Assembly (NCBI RefSeq): GCF_011075055.1
Contig: NC_058144.1
Span: 10,940,138 to 11,004,137, forward strand
From: Mangifera indica
Lineage: Eukaryota > Streptophyta > Magnoliopsida > Sapindales > Anacardiaceae
Length of the DNA stretch: 64,000 bases
Reading direction: 5' to 3'
Shown: in pieces, positions 12,290-23,704 of the stretch
How the letters are laid out: the number at the start of each line of letters is the position of its first letter
Numbering within the stretch: the stretch's first letter is position 1
The notes under the pieces: model-generated
The model's database searches: none
What the model was told of the DNA's origin: nothing
The model's input: only the letters and a program-made list of their open reading frames with translations
Made by a program: the position numbers and the translations under genes

Positions 12290-12660
12290 CTTCTTGTTTT
12301 CCCTTCACTGTTACCCTCTTCTTCCTACGTGGTCTAGTTGGTCTCCACCACCAGTACTATTGCTAACTCCCTTATGTCTCGACAAGCAACCCATAGTTCC
12401 AACCTTATAAGCTACCATGTCTGAAAAGTAATACAATGATTTGAAAGTATCATTCTGTTATTGAAAGCATTGTGTTAGTGCATATACATACACTTATACA
12501 AACATGACTTAAACTAATTTTATAATAGCTCCTTAGAATATCTCATATAACCACTATTATCCAAAGTAGAAGTTATACAAATACAATTACAATGATGTAT
12601 AAAAAGATAATTTTATGATTCTAAATTAACAACTATATACAACTATACTGATAATCTTCG
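12290..12660 (-). repeat. Stray fragment of the AOX 3' flank
   Basis: It is nearly the same as 15960-16330, the 3' flank of copy C, and matches 4900-5260 of copy B in inverted order (GGTCTAGTTGGTCTCCACCA, AAGTAATACAATGATTTGAA). No AOX exon is attached. It marks the remnant of a further AOX unit or a duplicated flank. Confidence 0.65.
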
Positions 12661-15075
12661 TGCATGCTTAGGATGCACACTTGTGCACCTGATTACAATT
12701 TGATTTTTTTTATAAAAAGTGCATTATCACATTGATTAGGAGGCTATCACATATTATTTACAACATATTCTTATCTGATTTTGAGAGAGAAAAACTTATT
12801 TCATAGAAGAGAGATCTCTAATGTCCAACAACATTTATCAGTAAGGAAAAAGGGAAGATAAAATGACTCTAAATCATCTAAGGCATCTAAGTAAGTAGGC
12901 TTACTTGACTTAAATTTCTCTTCTTCAATGATTTGTAATACCCTTAGTTGTAAAGGTATTTTGGTCATTTCCCCTAAACATGATTTTGAATCTGAATAAA
13001 AAAAAGTTGAAATTCAAACTAATTTTTTATATTGGCCTAAGGTACTATCGTGCATGCCTATACATTGGTCACCATGCAGACATCCCATATTGGCAAGATT
13101 GCAAGATGTACACTTATGCATCCTTAGAAAGCACGATTGTACATCGTGTTTTATAGAGAAGTTTTATTAAAGGACAGATTTTAGAAATGAGGAGTTTTGA
13201 TGAAAATACAAATTTATCTCATCCTCACAAGAAACCCTAGAAAGCCAATAAAAGAATCTTGGAGAGGGGAAAGACTTTTAGAGGTGCCAACAACAAACTC
13301 CAATAAGGGTGATGAGACAATCAAGAATTAGAGAGAGAAAGAACGACTTCAACCCTGTTTGTTTTACGTCCAAGTAAATGGGAGATGATCTTTCCATATG
13401 TTTAATTCTATCATGATAGTTTTGTTATTTCCTAAGTCTCTGATGTATATGATGATGAATCTTGGTTATTCGAAATGGTAAGGAACATTAGTCTTTGTTC
13501 AACAAGTTGATTGTTTGAAAGAATTCATAGGAACCAATGTAATTATAGGTTGTATAAATGCAACTTTGATTGCTTAAATGTTGTACATGGTCATGTTCTT
13601 GTTAGAGTTATGATAATTAAGTAAATCTCGATCGAGAATGGCTTGAATTTCATTTTCCAGAACGTCATGCACAACTGTAAAAGAAAGAGTCATGACCATC
13701 CATGGACACCTAAACAATAGAATATAAGTAGATGTACACCAATACGCTATCAAGTGTACACTTGTATGCCATACATTTTCAAGTACACACTTATACATCA
13801 ATCCTAAATAATTAGAATTCATGGCAAATGAGCATATGACAAGGATGAATGGTAATTAGAAAGTAATCAGTATCATGTACGCTTGTACATCCTTAGACAT
13901 GGTCATGCACAATTTGGATGCATGATAGAACCCTTAGGGTTTCGCCAAATAAGAAGATAAACAATGTGATTGTTGATGCACAATCATACGCTTAAAAGAG
14001 TCGTACCTCTAAATGAACCCTTTATATATGTATGCCCATGAAGCTTTGAATGTGTGCATACATTATTATTGACCTAGTATGCCTAAATATTGTTGAGTAC
14101 ACCACTATGCAAAAATATATATATATACACATCCCTGACAAAGCAACAAATAGCCATACATAGGTGATTTTGAATGACTTCTAAATAGAATTAAGGCTCG
14201 TTGAGATGATAAAATGTGTCTGTGAGATAGAGAAATGAATTAGGATCATAGAATTGATAAAGGAATAGAAGTAGAGACAAAAACAATAAGATTGATAATT
14301 CATATAGTTTTGAGTAACTTGGTATCAATAAGGATTCTAATATTCTGGAAGAATTGAGATAAGCCACTACTTGCGAGACAAAAATTTATCAAACTATGTG
14401 TTGACTTGGGGGAGTACCTTTAACCTAGGTACACTCATAGATAAGGCATAGTCTGTTGATTAGCATCCTTAGATAGAGATTAAATTACCAGTACCATCTG
14501 TTTATTGATTGGCTTAGGACTTACCAAGACATAGATATTTTGATGATAACACCAAGACCACGAGTTTGTCAATCAATAAGGAGATAGGAAAACTAGGACT
14601 AGAGAGAACCTTAGAGATTGGTCACAAGAGTGGGCAAAAATCTCCCTTGATTTGGATTTAGATTATAATGTTTGGGATTTGATGTTGGTTACTTTAATAA
14701 TTGATTAACAATATTTTAGGTGTATTCATTATTTATTTTGGTTGTGCATGATTTAATTTAATTGATTAGGTGCACTTTATTGAGATTTAGCAATACTTCA
14801 CCTTAGGGGACAGGACTTTTAGGGTGGGTAATTATATGATATTTATGTATTTTAGATCCAATAAAACTATATAAACACACTTTTTAGTATATAATTGAAT
14901 ACATAAATAATGTATCATTATATGATTAGATGATTTTAAATTAAGAAAAAATAATACTTAATTAGATAATAATACAACATTTTGTATCCAATTGTATACA
15001 CATAATATTGCTCTTTGGATTAGATGATAAGTGCCCGTGATAGTGTATAATGGATTTTATTTTTATACACACACA
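12661..15075. other. Gene-free, retroelement-derived DNA
   Basis: No intact gene. TGTAATACCC at about 12943 followed by AGGTATTTTGGTCATTT looks like an LTR start. Between 13000 and 14150 there are many short variants of TGTACACTTGTGCATCC, also seen at 9960-10090, which points to decayed LTR or internal sequence. The last 300 bp are AT-rich. Confidence 0.4.
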
Positions 15076-15079
15076 CTAC

Positions 15080-15600
15080 AAAGTTTTCTTGAAGTAGTTT
15101 GAAGGATACCATAGACATATAGGGTATACCACAATATTAAAACCTTACCAAGGAAGCCTAAGACATGTAAGAGGACAAGAATAAGTCAAGAAAGGTGAAA
15201 GTTGCTTACAAGTCCATAGTTAGGTGGCTTGAATTGCATGCATGCATATCCATGATCATATCTTAGACAATTTGACCATGAGACTGGTTTCACTCATGAG
15301 TCAATATATGTCATGATTTAGTGATCAAGTAGTGTATGTAAGGAAAGAATTGTGTAACATTTGAACTCACATAACCAAAATATTAAATCCCTATCTTGAC
15401 CTAGTCTGATCTACACAAAGGTTATAATTACAATCAAGTTATAAGTTTTCACCTAAGTATTAAGATTTAAAGAGTCATCCAAGTTTAAGATCCCGAGGGA
15501 ACCCTAGATAACCATGCAAAACCTTAGAATTTCCTAAGGTAGGTTTAGAAGACCAAAGGAGATCTTAAGTTAAGTGTATTAGTAATTAGATCCACTTCAT
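15080..15600 (+). repeat. Dispersed ~500-bp repeat, copy R3
   Basis: Direct match to R2. Unlike R2 it runs without interruption into a CACTA-like end and then into the AOX copy C 3' flank, so it preserves the empty site of the R2 insertion. Confidence 0.65.
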
Positions 15601-15608
15601 CCAAGTAT

Positions 15609-15914
15609 CACTATAAAAAAAAAAAAAAAAAAGTTGGCACTAACAAGACAAAAATAAGGAAAGATAAATATTTGGTCATTATAAAAACTATTTTTATGAT
15701 TTTAGCGATCAATTATTTATACTCTTATTAAAAATAAATAAATTTATGATTTTAATAAGGGAAAAATGATTGTTAAAAGTCTATTATCTATCGTTATAAA
15801 ATTTTCGTTGTTTGTTGTTATAACTTTCTTCCGCTAAAAATATATTTTTGATGCTAATACTTTTAACGGGGAAAGCTATAACGACAAATGATGACGAGAT
15901 TTTTTTTGTAATTA
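15609..15914. mobile_element. CACTA-like non-autonomous element, copy 2
   Basis: It starts CACTATAAAAAAA and ends close to TTTTTTTTGTAATT, a rough inverted match of the start. About 305 bp, no coding sequence. It is paralogous to 11936-12245. Confidence 0.45.
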
Positions 15915-16779
15915 AAACTTTTTAATTAGAAAGATAAAACATTTACTATTCAATTTGCACCAATATCCTCTTCTTCTAGATGTCCCTTCACCCTTACCCT
16001 CTTTTTCCTATGTGGTCTAGTTGGTCTCCACCACCATTACTGTCACTAACTCCCTTATATCTCGACAAGCAACCTACACTTCCAACCTTACAAGTCATCC
16101 TTTCTAAAAAGTAATACAATGATTTGAAAATATCGTTCTGTTATTGAAAGCATTGCGTTAGTGCATATACACACACTTATACAAACATGATTTAAACTAA
16201 TCCTATAATAGCTCTCTAGAGTATCTCATATAACCACTATTATCCAAAGCATAAGCTATACAAATACAATTACAATGATGTATATAAAGATAATTTTATC
16301 ATTTTAAATTAACAATTATATACAACTATACTGATAATCTTATCACATTTTGAAAAAGCTTACTCATTCTTAAAATCTTTACCTTATGTCACATCTTTTT
16401 TATATCAAAATGTCGATAATGAAATCTCCAAGTTGATAAGTTGATCTCACATGTTTTACAACTAATCAATCGATTTCATAAGGTTAGACACGACCAATGG
16501 CATAGTGAAGGAGTTCAAGATAGAGGTGAGCTCATGGCAGTGGTGAATTCATGCTAGTTTAGAGTTTTCAAATAATTATAAAGAATGTATTACAGGTTTT
16601 AAAATATATAAAATGATCAAAATACCATGTTTAAAACATTAATGTGAGACATAAAAATATTTATTTTTTAATTTTTTTTACGTTAGATACTTACTTTACC
16701 TTTATAATATAATTTAAAAAAATTGCTTTTTAAACGAAGAAGCACCTAAATAGAGGAAAAAATATTTTAGGGCCATAAT

Positions 16780-16822
<43 letters not shown>

Positions 16823-16951
16823 GTGGGGGTGTGATATAAATCACTCATAATAAAATATCATTAGCTCAGTAACACATCATATTATCAATCCAAAAGTCAG
16901 AAGAAATCTGTTTATTCTGCTTCTACCAAACATTTTGTTTCATATTTCTTT
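15915..16951 (-). repeat. 3' flank of AOX copy C
   Basis: Inverted homologue of the copy B 3' flank (about 4400-5280). It contains the poly-G tract described separately. No gene seen. Confidence 0.65.
16782..16821. repeat. Poly-G tract, 40 bases
   Basis: An unbroken run of about 40 G followed by TGTGGGGGTGTG. The matching place downstream of copy B (about 4430) has only CGTCCTCAG-type sequence, so the tract has grown in this copy. Its length in an assembly may be unreliable. Confidence 0.85.
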
Positions 16952-18371
16952 TCACTTTTTAGTGTACCCAATCGGCGCTGCCGACTCGCTCAATTCACGC
17001 CCTTGATAATATATGTCCTGCAATTTCAAAGTTTAACTCCATCAATACTAACATTATTTTAGCTCTACATTCTAATTGAAATGTCTACCATCAACAAATA
17101 ATTGGGATTAATTAACGATGGCTTACCGATGCAAAATGATTGACATCGCGGTGATGGGCCTTATTGGCTCTGACCACCATCACCACATCACGAAGAGTTG
17201 AATCCGGAGGCAGGCGCCAATAATCAATGGCTATTGCCGGAGCCGGTACATTTTCAATGTTTCCTTTTTCCAATTCCTTGAGGAATTCAGTGTAAGAGTG
17301 AATGGCTTCTTCTTCCAGGTACCCAACTATGCGGTGAGCTAATTTCGGAGAAATCAAATAGCCCAAAGAGTATGCAATGAAGATCACACCTTGGATTGGT
17401 AAAAGGAGAGCCCTCTCATACCATCTGGGCTTTGCAACCTCCATGAAAGTTATGAGGTGCATTCTCTCGTTCTCGGCTTCTTCCCAAAGTGCCTTGATCC
17501 AGCCGCCGCTGTGCTCGAATTTACTCAATGACTTGCAGTGTAACATCATGCCTCCCACCATTGCAGGCACTGTCACCACTGTTTCGAGCATCATTGCCCG
17601 GCACCCATATCTCCTCTGTACGTAAAAGCCAAGAAACAAAAAATCAACCCTAAAATAAATATTTTATACATAAAGTAATCGGAACGTTGTATATATATTA
17701 CCTGAAAGAATATATCAATGGGCCATCTGAGAGCTTTGACGGTCCAAAAAGCCATTTTGTCCGTAAATGTCGCTGGCGCGTGGTGTTTCTCCAGATCAAT
17801 GGATATGTCAGCTCTGTAAGACTCCCATGGCTGTAACACACGATAAACATAATTAATTCACAAAGCTTTGATAACAAAAGATTGATGAAGAATTTAGTAT
17901 TAAAAGAAGGTTTTATCTGTTTACCCTAGAGCAGCTCCATCGCCATTTAGTACCATCTTCTTTAGTGAACTCAGGAGATTCCAGACCCCAGTAACTCACG
18001 ATCCTCTTCTCTTCGTTATTGTTACCGTCAGCACTACTTACCGTTGCCTTCTGCTTTCCCTCCTGTTCCTTCTCATGTAAAGCCAAATCTCTCCTATCTT
18101 TCACGCCAACAATCCCAAGCTCGCAATTGTAACTCACTATCCTCTTCTTATCTTCATTATTGTTACCGTCACCGGTGGTTACCGTTGCCCTCTGCATCTC
18201 CTTCTGTTCATTCTCATGTAAAGCCGAAGTGCTCCTATTTTTCATGCCAACAATCCCAAGCTCGTAATTATAACCCATCACAATCCGAGTAGCCGCTAAC
18301 TCTCTGGACACCGTACGAGTGGTTACAGCAGAGAGCAAGCGAGGTCCCAACACAGTCAAACAGCTCATCAT
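16952..18371 (-). CDS. AOX1: Alternative oxidase copy C, di-iron ligand Glu replaced by Lys
   Basis: Four exons on the minus strand: 18371-17925, 17830-17702, 17615-17127 and 17017-16952; 376 residues. The start is the first of two ATGs, 109 bp after TATATAAG. The N-terminal region is long because a ~46-residue segment occurs twice (residues 34-80 and 81-126). CysI (WRWSCS) and CysII (RRYGC) are present. MLETV, ENERMH and EEEAIHSY are kept, but the last motif is [12 protein letters not shown]: the ligand Glu is Lys and the preceding Asp is Asn. The end reads GYTKK, from the same one-base loss as in copy B. Copy C therefore groups with B and is its inverted duplicate. Splice sites are all canonical, so a full-length product could be made, but catalysis by the known mechanism is unlikely. 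Confidence 0.93.
17994..18272 (-). repeat. Tandem duplication inside exon 1 of AOX copy C
   Basis: Two adjacent in-frame units of 141 and 138 bp. The protein units begin [11 protein letters not shown] and [11 protein letters not shown] and both end in RIVS, with a shared NNNE. Copy B has one unit in this place; copy D also has two. Confidence 0.85.
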
Positions 18372-18479
18372 CTTCAAATTTAGAGAATATAAAACAACAA
18401 AATCAGAGTTTAAAAATTGTTGTTCAAGAGAGTAGTGTATATATTCTTGACTATTTCTTTGGGTTTTTGGCAGGTTTAA

Positions 18480-18487
18480 CTTATATA
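18480..18487 (-). promoter_or_regulatory. TATA box of AOX copy C
   Basis: TATATAAG on the minus strand, 109 bp upstream of the copy C start, the same spacing as in copy B. Confidence 0.6.
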
Positions 18488-19160
18488 GTAGTAAATTGCC
18501 TATCATGTAATAATCGTGACTCATTCAGACATATTTGGAAACCAAAATACATATTTTGGTTAAATATTCATTCTGTGCGTTTATGGTATCATATTTTTCT
18601 TGGAGGACAAGTATAAGATATTGAATTAGAAGGTGATAAGAACACCAAAAAATAATTTTAAAAAATAAAGTTTAATTATTTAAAAAACTGGAAATAGAAG
18701 GAACTTGTCTGATCGTATCTTCTTGCTACGGAGTCCAATTTGTCTGGGGACTCTTCAGTTGACTCAACTGACTTAAATTGAGCCACCTTAGATCAATTGG
18801 TCTCATTCATCATGGTTATATCTGGGTCATGCAAAAAGTTAATTATGTGATTGATGGAGCTGCATGTTAGTATTTTAAATCATGGTAGTCAAATATTAAA
18901 AACTTGATTTTTTATATTATCTATTATAGAGAATAGTGCATATTTTTAAATAATATTAATAAAATAATAAAAACTTTTAATTATTATATCATTATCTTAG
19001 AAAATATCATAAATATTCTCTAAAAATTTTAAATTTCTCAAATATATACTTACCAAATCATCATTTTATAAAAAATGTGTATTGATCTATATCAATAATA
19101 TATAGAGGCGTCAATGGGTTAGATCAGCTCTGGCAAGGCCCTTGGCTCGGTCCATTTATA
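18488..19160. repeat. 5' flank of AOX copy C, then a dispersed AT-rich repeat
   Basis: Up to about 18850 this is the 5' flank of the AOX unit (TTGAGCCACCTTAGATCAAT has counterparts at 2490 and 24160). From about 18880 to 19090 it matches 53340-53550 through the blocks AAATTTCTCA, CATCATTTT and GTGTATTGAT. No gene seen. Confidence 0.5.
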
Positions 19161-19164
19161 TTAA

Positions 19165-20295
19165 TTAATAATAATAAATTTTAAATAAATATTTAAATTA
19201 ACTAATAAAATTTTCCTTCTAAATTAACACAACCGAAAATCATAAATTGCCTGTCGATCCCTTAAATCATATTTTATTTATATTTTCAAATAACATTAAA
19301 ATCATTTTGTATTACTAATTGTCCTATTTAATTAAATAAAACTCTTTATGTTATCAGTGGCATCGTAATAAATTTGTTTTTTTTAACTACATCTTATTGA
19401 CTTATCGAACACTTGAGCCAAGACAATTATTTTTTATACGTTTAACCACCAAAATAAACCAAATAACTCGCATGAGTGATTGTCTAACAATGTCTCTAAC
19501 ATTTTTTTTATACCTGTTAGTATCACCATTTCATTAATGTTTGTTAACAACTTAGTTTTTATTTTGTTTTACAATTTTGTTAATTATTATTTTTTAAAAT
19601 ATTTTGATAGTTAAAATACTTAATATGTCTAAATAAAAAAAAGTCTTCAAATAATTGAGACAACTTCACTTTTATAAAATCAATTAATCAAGAATGAGTA
19701 TAATGTAAACATTGTAACATAGGTCTTACACGGTCTCTATTATAGTGTTTATAATGCACCAATTCTCGATCAATTAAGTTGACAAAAGTTAATTAAGTCA
19801 TCTCAATCACTTGCTCACATTTTTTCGTTTAAAGAAGATTAATTTTTTTAATTATGATAATAATTTAAAGAAAAATAATAATTAACAAAATTGTAAAAAT
19901 AAAAAAGAAATTATGTCGGTAAGAAATATTAAGAGAATTGTGGCAGTAATAGGTATAGCAAAATTGGCAAATGGCATTGTCTGAAAACTAGCCACGTGAG
20001 TTATTCGATTCATCTTGGTGGTTGAGCGTATGAAAAAATAATTGCTCCTGCTCAAGTGTTCGATAAGTTAAGAAAACATAATTGAAGAAAGCAAGTCTAT
20101 TATGACATCATCGATAAAATAAAAGTTTCACTTAATTAATTAGAACAATTAGTAATACAAAATGATTTAATATCATTTAAAAATATAAATAAAATGTGAT
20201 TTGTGGAATCGACTTAGAATTTATGATCCTCGCCTGTATTAATTTGGAAGGAAATTTTTATTACTTAATTTAAATGTTTATTTTAAAAAAAATTT
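19165..20295. mobile_element. 1.1-kb foldback (long inverted repeat)
   Basis: The left half and the reverse complement of the right half match over almost their whole length. Paired landmarks are ATTTTGTATTACTAATTGT (19302) with its inverse near 20145, CTTATCGAACACTTGAGC (19400) with its inverse near 20062, and TACAATTTTGTTAATTATTA (19570) with its inverse near 19880. The centre is near 19730. No open reading frame. The transcript would fold into a very long hairpin. Outer limits are approximate. Confidence 0.75.
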
Positions 20296-20930
20296 TGAAG
20301 CAAAGACAAAAAAAAAATTAATACAAAAATTGAATGAACAGAATGTGAAGAGAAATTGAGATTAAAATTGAATAATAAAAATGTTGAATATAAAAGAGAC
20401 TGAAAAAAATGAATGTAAAGAAAGTTGATAAGAGAAAATGAGAATAAGAATGATGAAAGATTGAGAGATTGAGAATTTTAGAGTGTGAGTGTGGAAATGT
20501 GGAAAAGAGAGAAGGGGGGTTTTCTATATAGAAAAAATTAATTTTAAAAAAAGCAAAATAATTGTTGAATGACTACCTGTTATGTGCCAAAAGCCAAAAC
20601 GACATCTACCACACAACATTAAAAGAGCAAAAGTTGTTATGCCCTTTAAATAAAATATTTTTTTTATGTTAATTAAAAGGGAACAGTTTGGGTCGGGTTG
20701 GGTAAGCCCACGTCCCACCCTGGAAGGCGTATGGGTTAGGCCCAACCCACTATAGTAACAAGTTGGGTTCTTTCGTGTCAAGCTTTTCTATCGTGCTTTG
20801 GTTTAGGTTGATGCTAGTCTTTTATGTTATGCTTTGAGTCAGCCCAACGCGATTATTATTGTATTGTGTGATATATATAATAATAATTTGATATATCTTA
20901 ATATATGTATTATTTTCTATTTGTATTTAT
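20296..20930. other. Gene-free, transposon-like DNA
   Basis: A purine-rich stretch with GAGAGATTGAGA-type repeats (20340-20520) resembles 31440-31580. A GGGTTGGG/GGCCCAACCC-rich stretch lies at 20690-20760. Both types occur in plant hAT-like elements, but I see no transposase or clear ends. Confidence 0.35.
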
Positions 20931-20934
20931 AACA

Positions 20935-22110
20935 CCCATTTATAGACACATACTCTTAGGTGGAATATGGCCTAAAGAGACATGTACAACTTAACTTCTT
21001 ACATAATGTGATAGCAGAAAAGAGCATGAAATAAAACACTTAACTAACATGCGCTTGCAAAAAGGTGGAATAAAAATAAAATCCTTTTGAGTTATACTAA
21101 CAATAGAAGTAATAATATGTCATTCAATAAAATATTGTGTCTAAAAATCCATTACTCAAAATAAGCGCATAAGCATAAAACATCTGTCTGAAATAACATT
21201 GATACTAGTAATAATGATAATAATAATGTCAATAATGCCCCTTAGCCTCATGTAACAAACTAAGTTGAATCGTTCGCTTCCCTACATGTTTCACTACTCG
21301 TTTCTACCTACAAAACCACAAAAGAGAATATGTGAGTAATAAAACACTTAGTAAGAAGGTGTCAAGAGGTTACCTAGCAAAAATATAACTAAATTGACAT
21401 TCCACTGCTAAAGAATCTATATGGTCATAACTTGGCACCTCGTACCCTAAACATAGGCCATCTCACATAGTCTAATAAGACTTAAGTTGAACTCGACATA
21501 TCTAATATCTCATAAAAACAATTAACATCTAGAAAGTTACATTCTTGAACCTAGATGTATTGCTACAAATGGATTTTTTTTCATACCAAACATTTGATTG
21601 CCCTAAAACTTTAAAATAAACATCTCATCTGAAATGTATGAAGTTGTCTCACGAGGTACCTCTTAGGAGCTTGTCGACACCGCAAGGAAACAGGAATTTC
21701 ACAACCTAAACTCAATCCATGCTCCCTAGAATTTTCTAGCCAAGAAATCAATACTTAATATCCAACATAACTCTTGATTGCACCATGAAAAATCTCCCAA
21801 AAGATCACACAACATACACACATAAGTTTCTTCATGCAAGTTGCCCTAAACTTTTATAACATGCATGCAAATCTTGGTGATTTGCTATAAGATTTTCAAG
21901 AATTTCTTTCTTGGCTGGTTGCTCAAATGAAATATGAGAATACATCTAGCAATTCCCCATCATAGCAAGCTTTGATGCTGCCAAACTCAACCTAAACCAT
22001 CCTTAGTGTACTAACTACATTCTAGGTTCAAGAATGTAACTTTCTGCATCATTTGGAATTTTTCTAGGATTCCAACCATAAAAATCATCAAAATAGTCCA
22101 AAAACATTCA
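20935..22110 (-). mobile_element. Ty3/gypsy-type LTR relic (- orientation)
   Basis: Inverted homologue of the LTR at 8100-9082 (shared blocks near 20970, 21250 and 21460). It lies downstream, in the minus sense, of an integrase relic at 22850-23700, as a 3' LTR should. The inner edge is approximate. Confidence 0.55.
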
Positions 22111-22849
22111 AGAACACATCCAAGATTTAAGGATAATAAAGCAAGAAGGAGATTATATCAAACAACTAGAAAAATCCAATCAAGATGCAATAACTTTAGG
22201 GAAGAAGCCTACACTACTTACTTGAATTTGTAGCCACATTCCAACACCAATAATTGGTTACTAGAGAAACAAAACACAATTTCCACCATTCAAAATAAAG
22301 GAAAATAAACATGTACTAGCAGTCCAAAAATCATAGCGATATAACTGTAGAATTGAGAGAAAAGGAAAATCTCCTACAGACATGCATTGAAAATCAGGCC
22401 ACTGTATTATTCTCTCTTTTTCTCCTTCTTTTTTCTATTCTTTGGCTTTCGTTTCTTGCTTCTCTTGAGTGCCAATCCTACCTTTCTTTTCTCTAAACTC
22501 TATTTTTTTTTTCTTTTTTCAATTAAGGTGGTTGAACCAAAGAACCCTAAAGCTTGGGTGAGAAGTAACTTATATAGGTCAATTAGCCCTAGGGTACTTA
22601 GGACTTCTAACTAATGAAGACTCTATTGCCCTTTTAACTAATTAAAATCCATCTTTTAGGATTTATTTATATGGCCTAGCTCTTAGGCCCAAAGAAACTT
22701 TCATATCTAATTTTGGCCTAACAAAAATAATATCTTCAATTTCGATCCGATTCAAAATTGAAGCTTTTAGAAAAGAATTAATACCCTTGAGGTTTACTTA
22801 CAAGTACTACATTTCAACCCCCTAAATGAATTTTATCCTTAAAATTCAC
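22111..22849. other. Retroelement sequence between pol relic and LTR
   Basis: No gene. The T-rich open frame at 22387-22614 (+) is low-complexity and antisense to the element. Confidence 0.35.
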
Positions 22850-23700
22850 TCAAAACGTTGTGGAAACCTCTTTCTCATGTCCTTTTTGACCTTTTATGTG
22901 GTCTCCTTGACTCGATGATTCCCTAGAGAACTTTAACTAAAGGAATCTGTTTGTTTCTAAGCTCTTTAACTCATCTATCCAGAATCTACATCAAACACTC
23001 CTTATAGACCAAATTGTTTTTAAGCTTAACCTCATCAATTCCTAGCACATGGGTCAGGTTGTTAATATACTTACGCAACAACAATACATGGAACATATTA
23101 TGAATATGATTCATGCTTCCTAGCAACACAAGCTAGTAGGCTACTTTACCTATGTGCTTCAATACTTCGAATGGTCCCACAAACCTTGACGCTAGCTTTC
23201 CTTTTTTTGCTAAATCTCATGACGTGCTTATAGGGGACTACTTTCACAAAGACCTTATCACCCACTACAAACTCAAGATCTTTCCTCTTCTTATCAAAAT
23301 AACTCTTTTGAAAGTCTTGAGGTTGTTTCATTATTTCTTAAATCTAACATCTTCCATCATCCTCTAGGTCAATTTTGGCCTTAACACCTCTGTCAAGGTA
23401 TCTCTCTTACCTATTTCATCCTAATGTAAAAATGATCTACATTTTCTACCACAAAGGGTCTCATAGTCAGTCATCTTAATGGTTGTCAAATAGTTATTAT
23501 TGTATGCAAATTTCATCAATGGCAACACCTCTAACCAATTAGCTCCCTTATCCAGGCAACATGTCCTTAATGTGTCCTTGATCACCTAATTGACCCTTTA
23601 ATTTATCTATTTGTCTAGGATGGTAGGTTATATTGAAAGCTAAGTTAGCACTCAGTGACCTATGTAAACTTTGCTACATCTTGCGTCATACTTGACCACC
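22850..23700 (-). pseudogene. Ty3/gypsy integrase / pol C-terminal relic
   Basis: Reading the minus strand from 23570 downward: WLEVLPLMKFAYNNNY, YETLCGRKCRS, then KSYFDKKRKDLEFVVGDKVF and KHVMRFSKKRKASV, then MNHIHNMFHVLLLRKY, THVLGIDE and KQIPLVKVLW. These are the standard marks of the integrase core end, the GPY/F-like domain and the tail of plant Ty3/gypsy pol, in the right order. Stops and frameshifts interrupt it, so it is dead. The longest clean piece is 23146-23331. Confidence 0.85.
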
Positions 23701-23704
23701 ACAA

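Noticed and set aside
17377..17625. Antisense open frames over AOX exon 3, repeated in all four copies (also 83-316, 3595-3810, 25534-25791)
   Set aside because: Their similarity follows from the conserved sense codons of AOX. They have no start context or gene structure of their own.
22387..22614. Phe/Leu-rich open frame
   Set aside because: Low-complexity T-rich sequence antisense to a retroelement.
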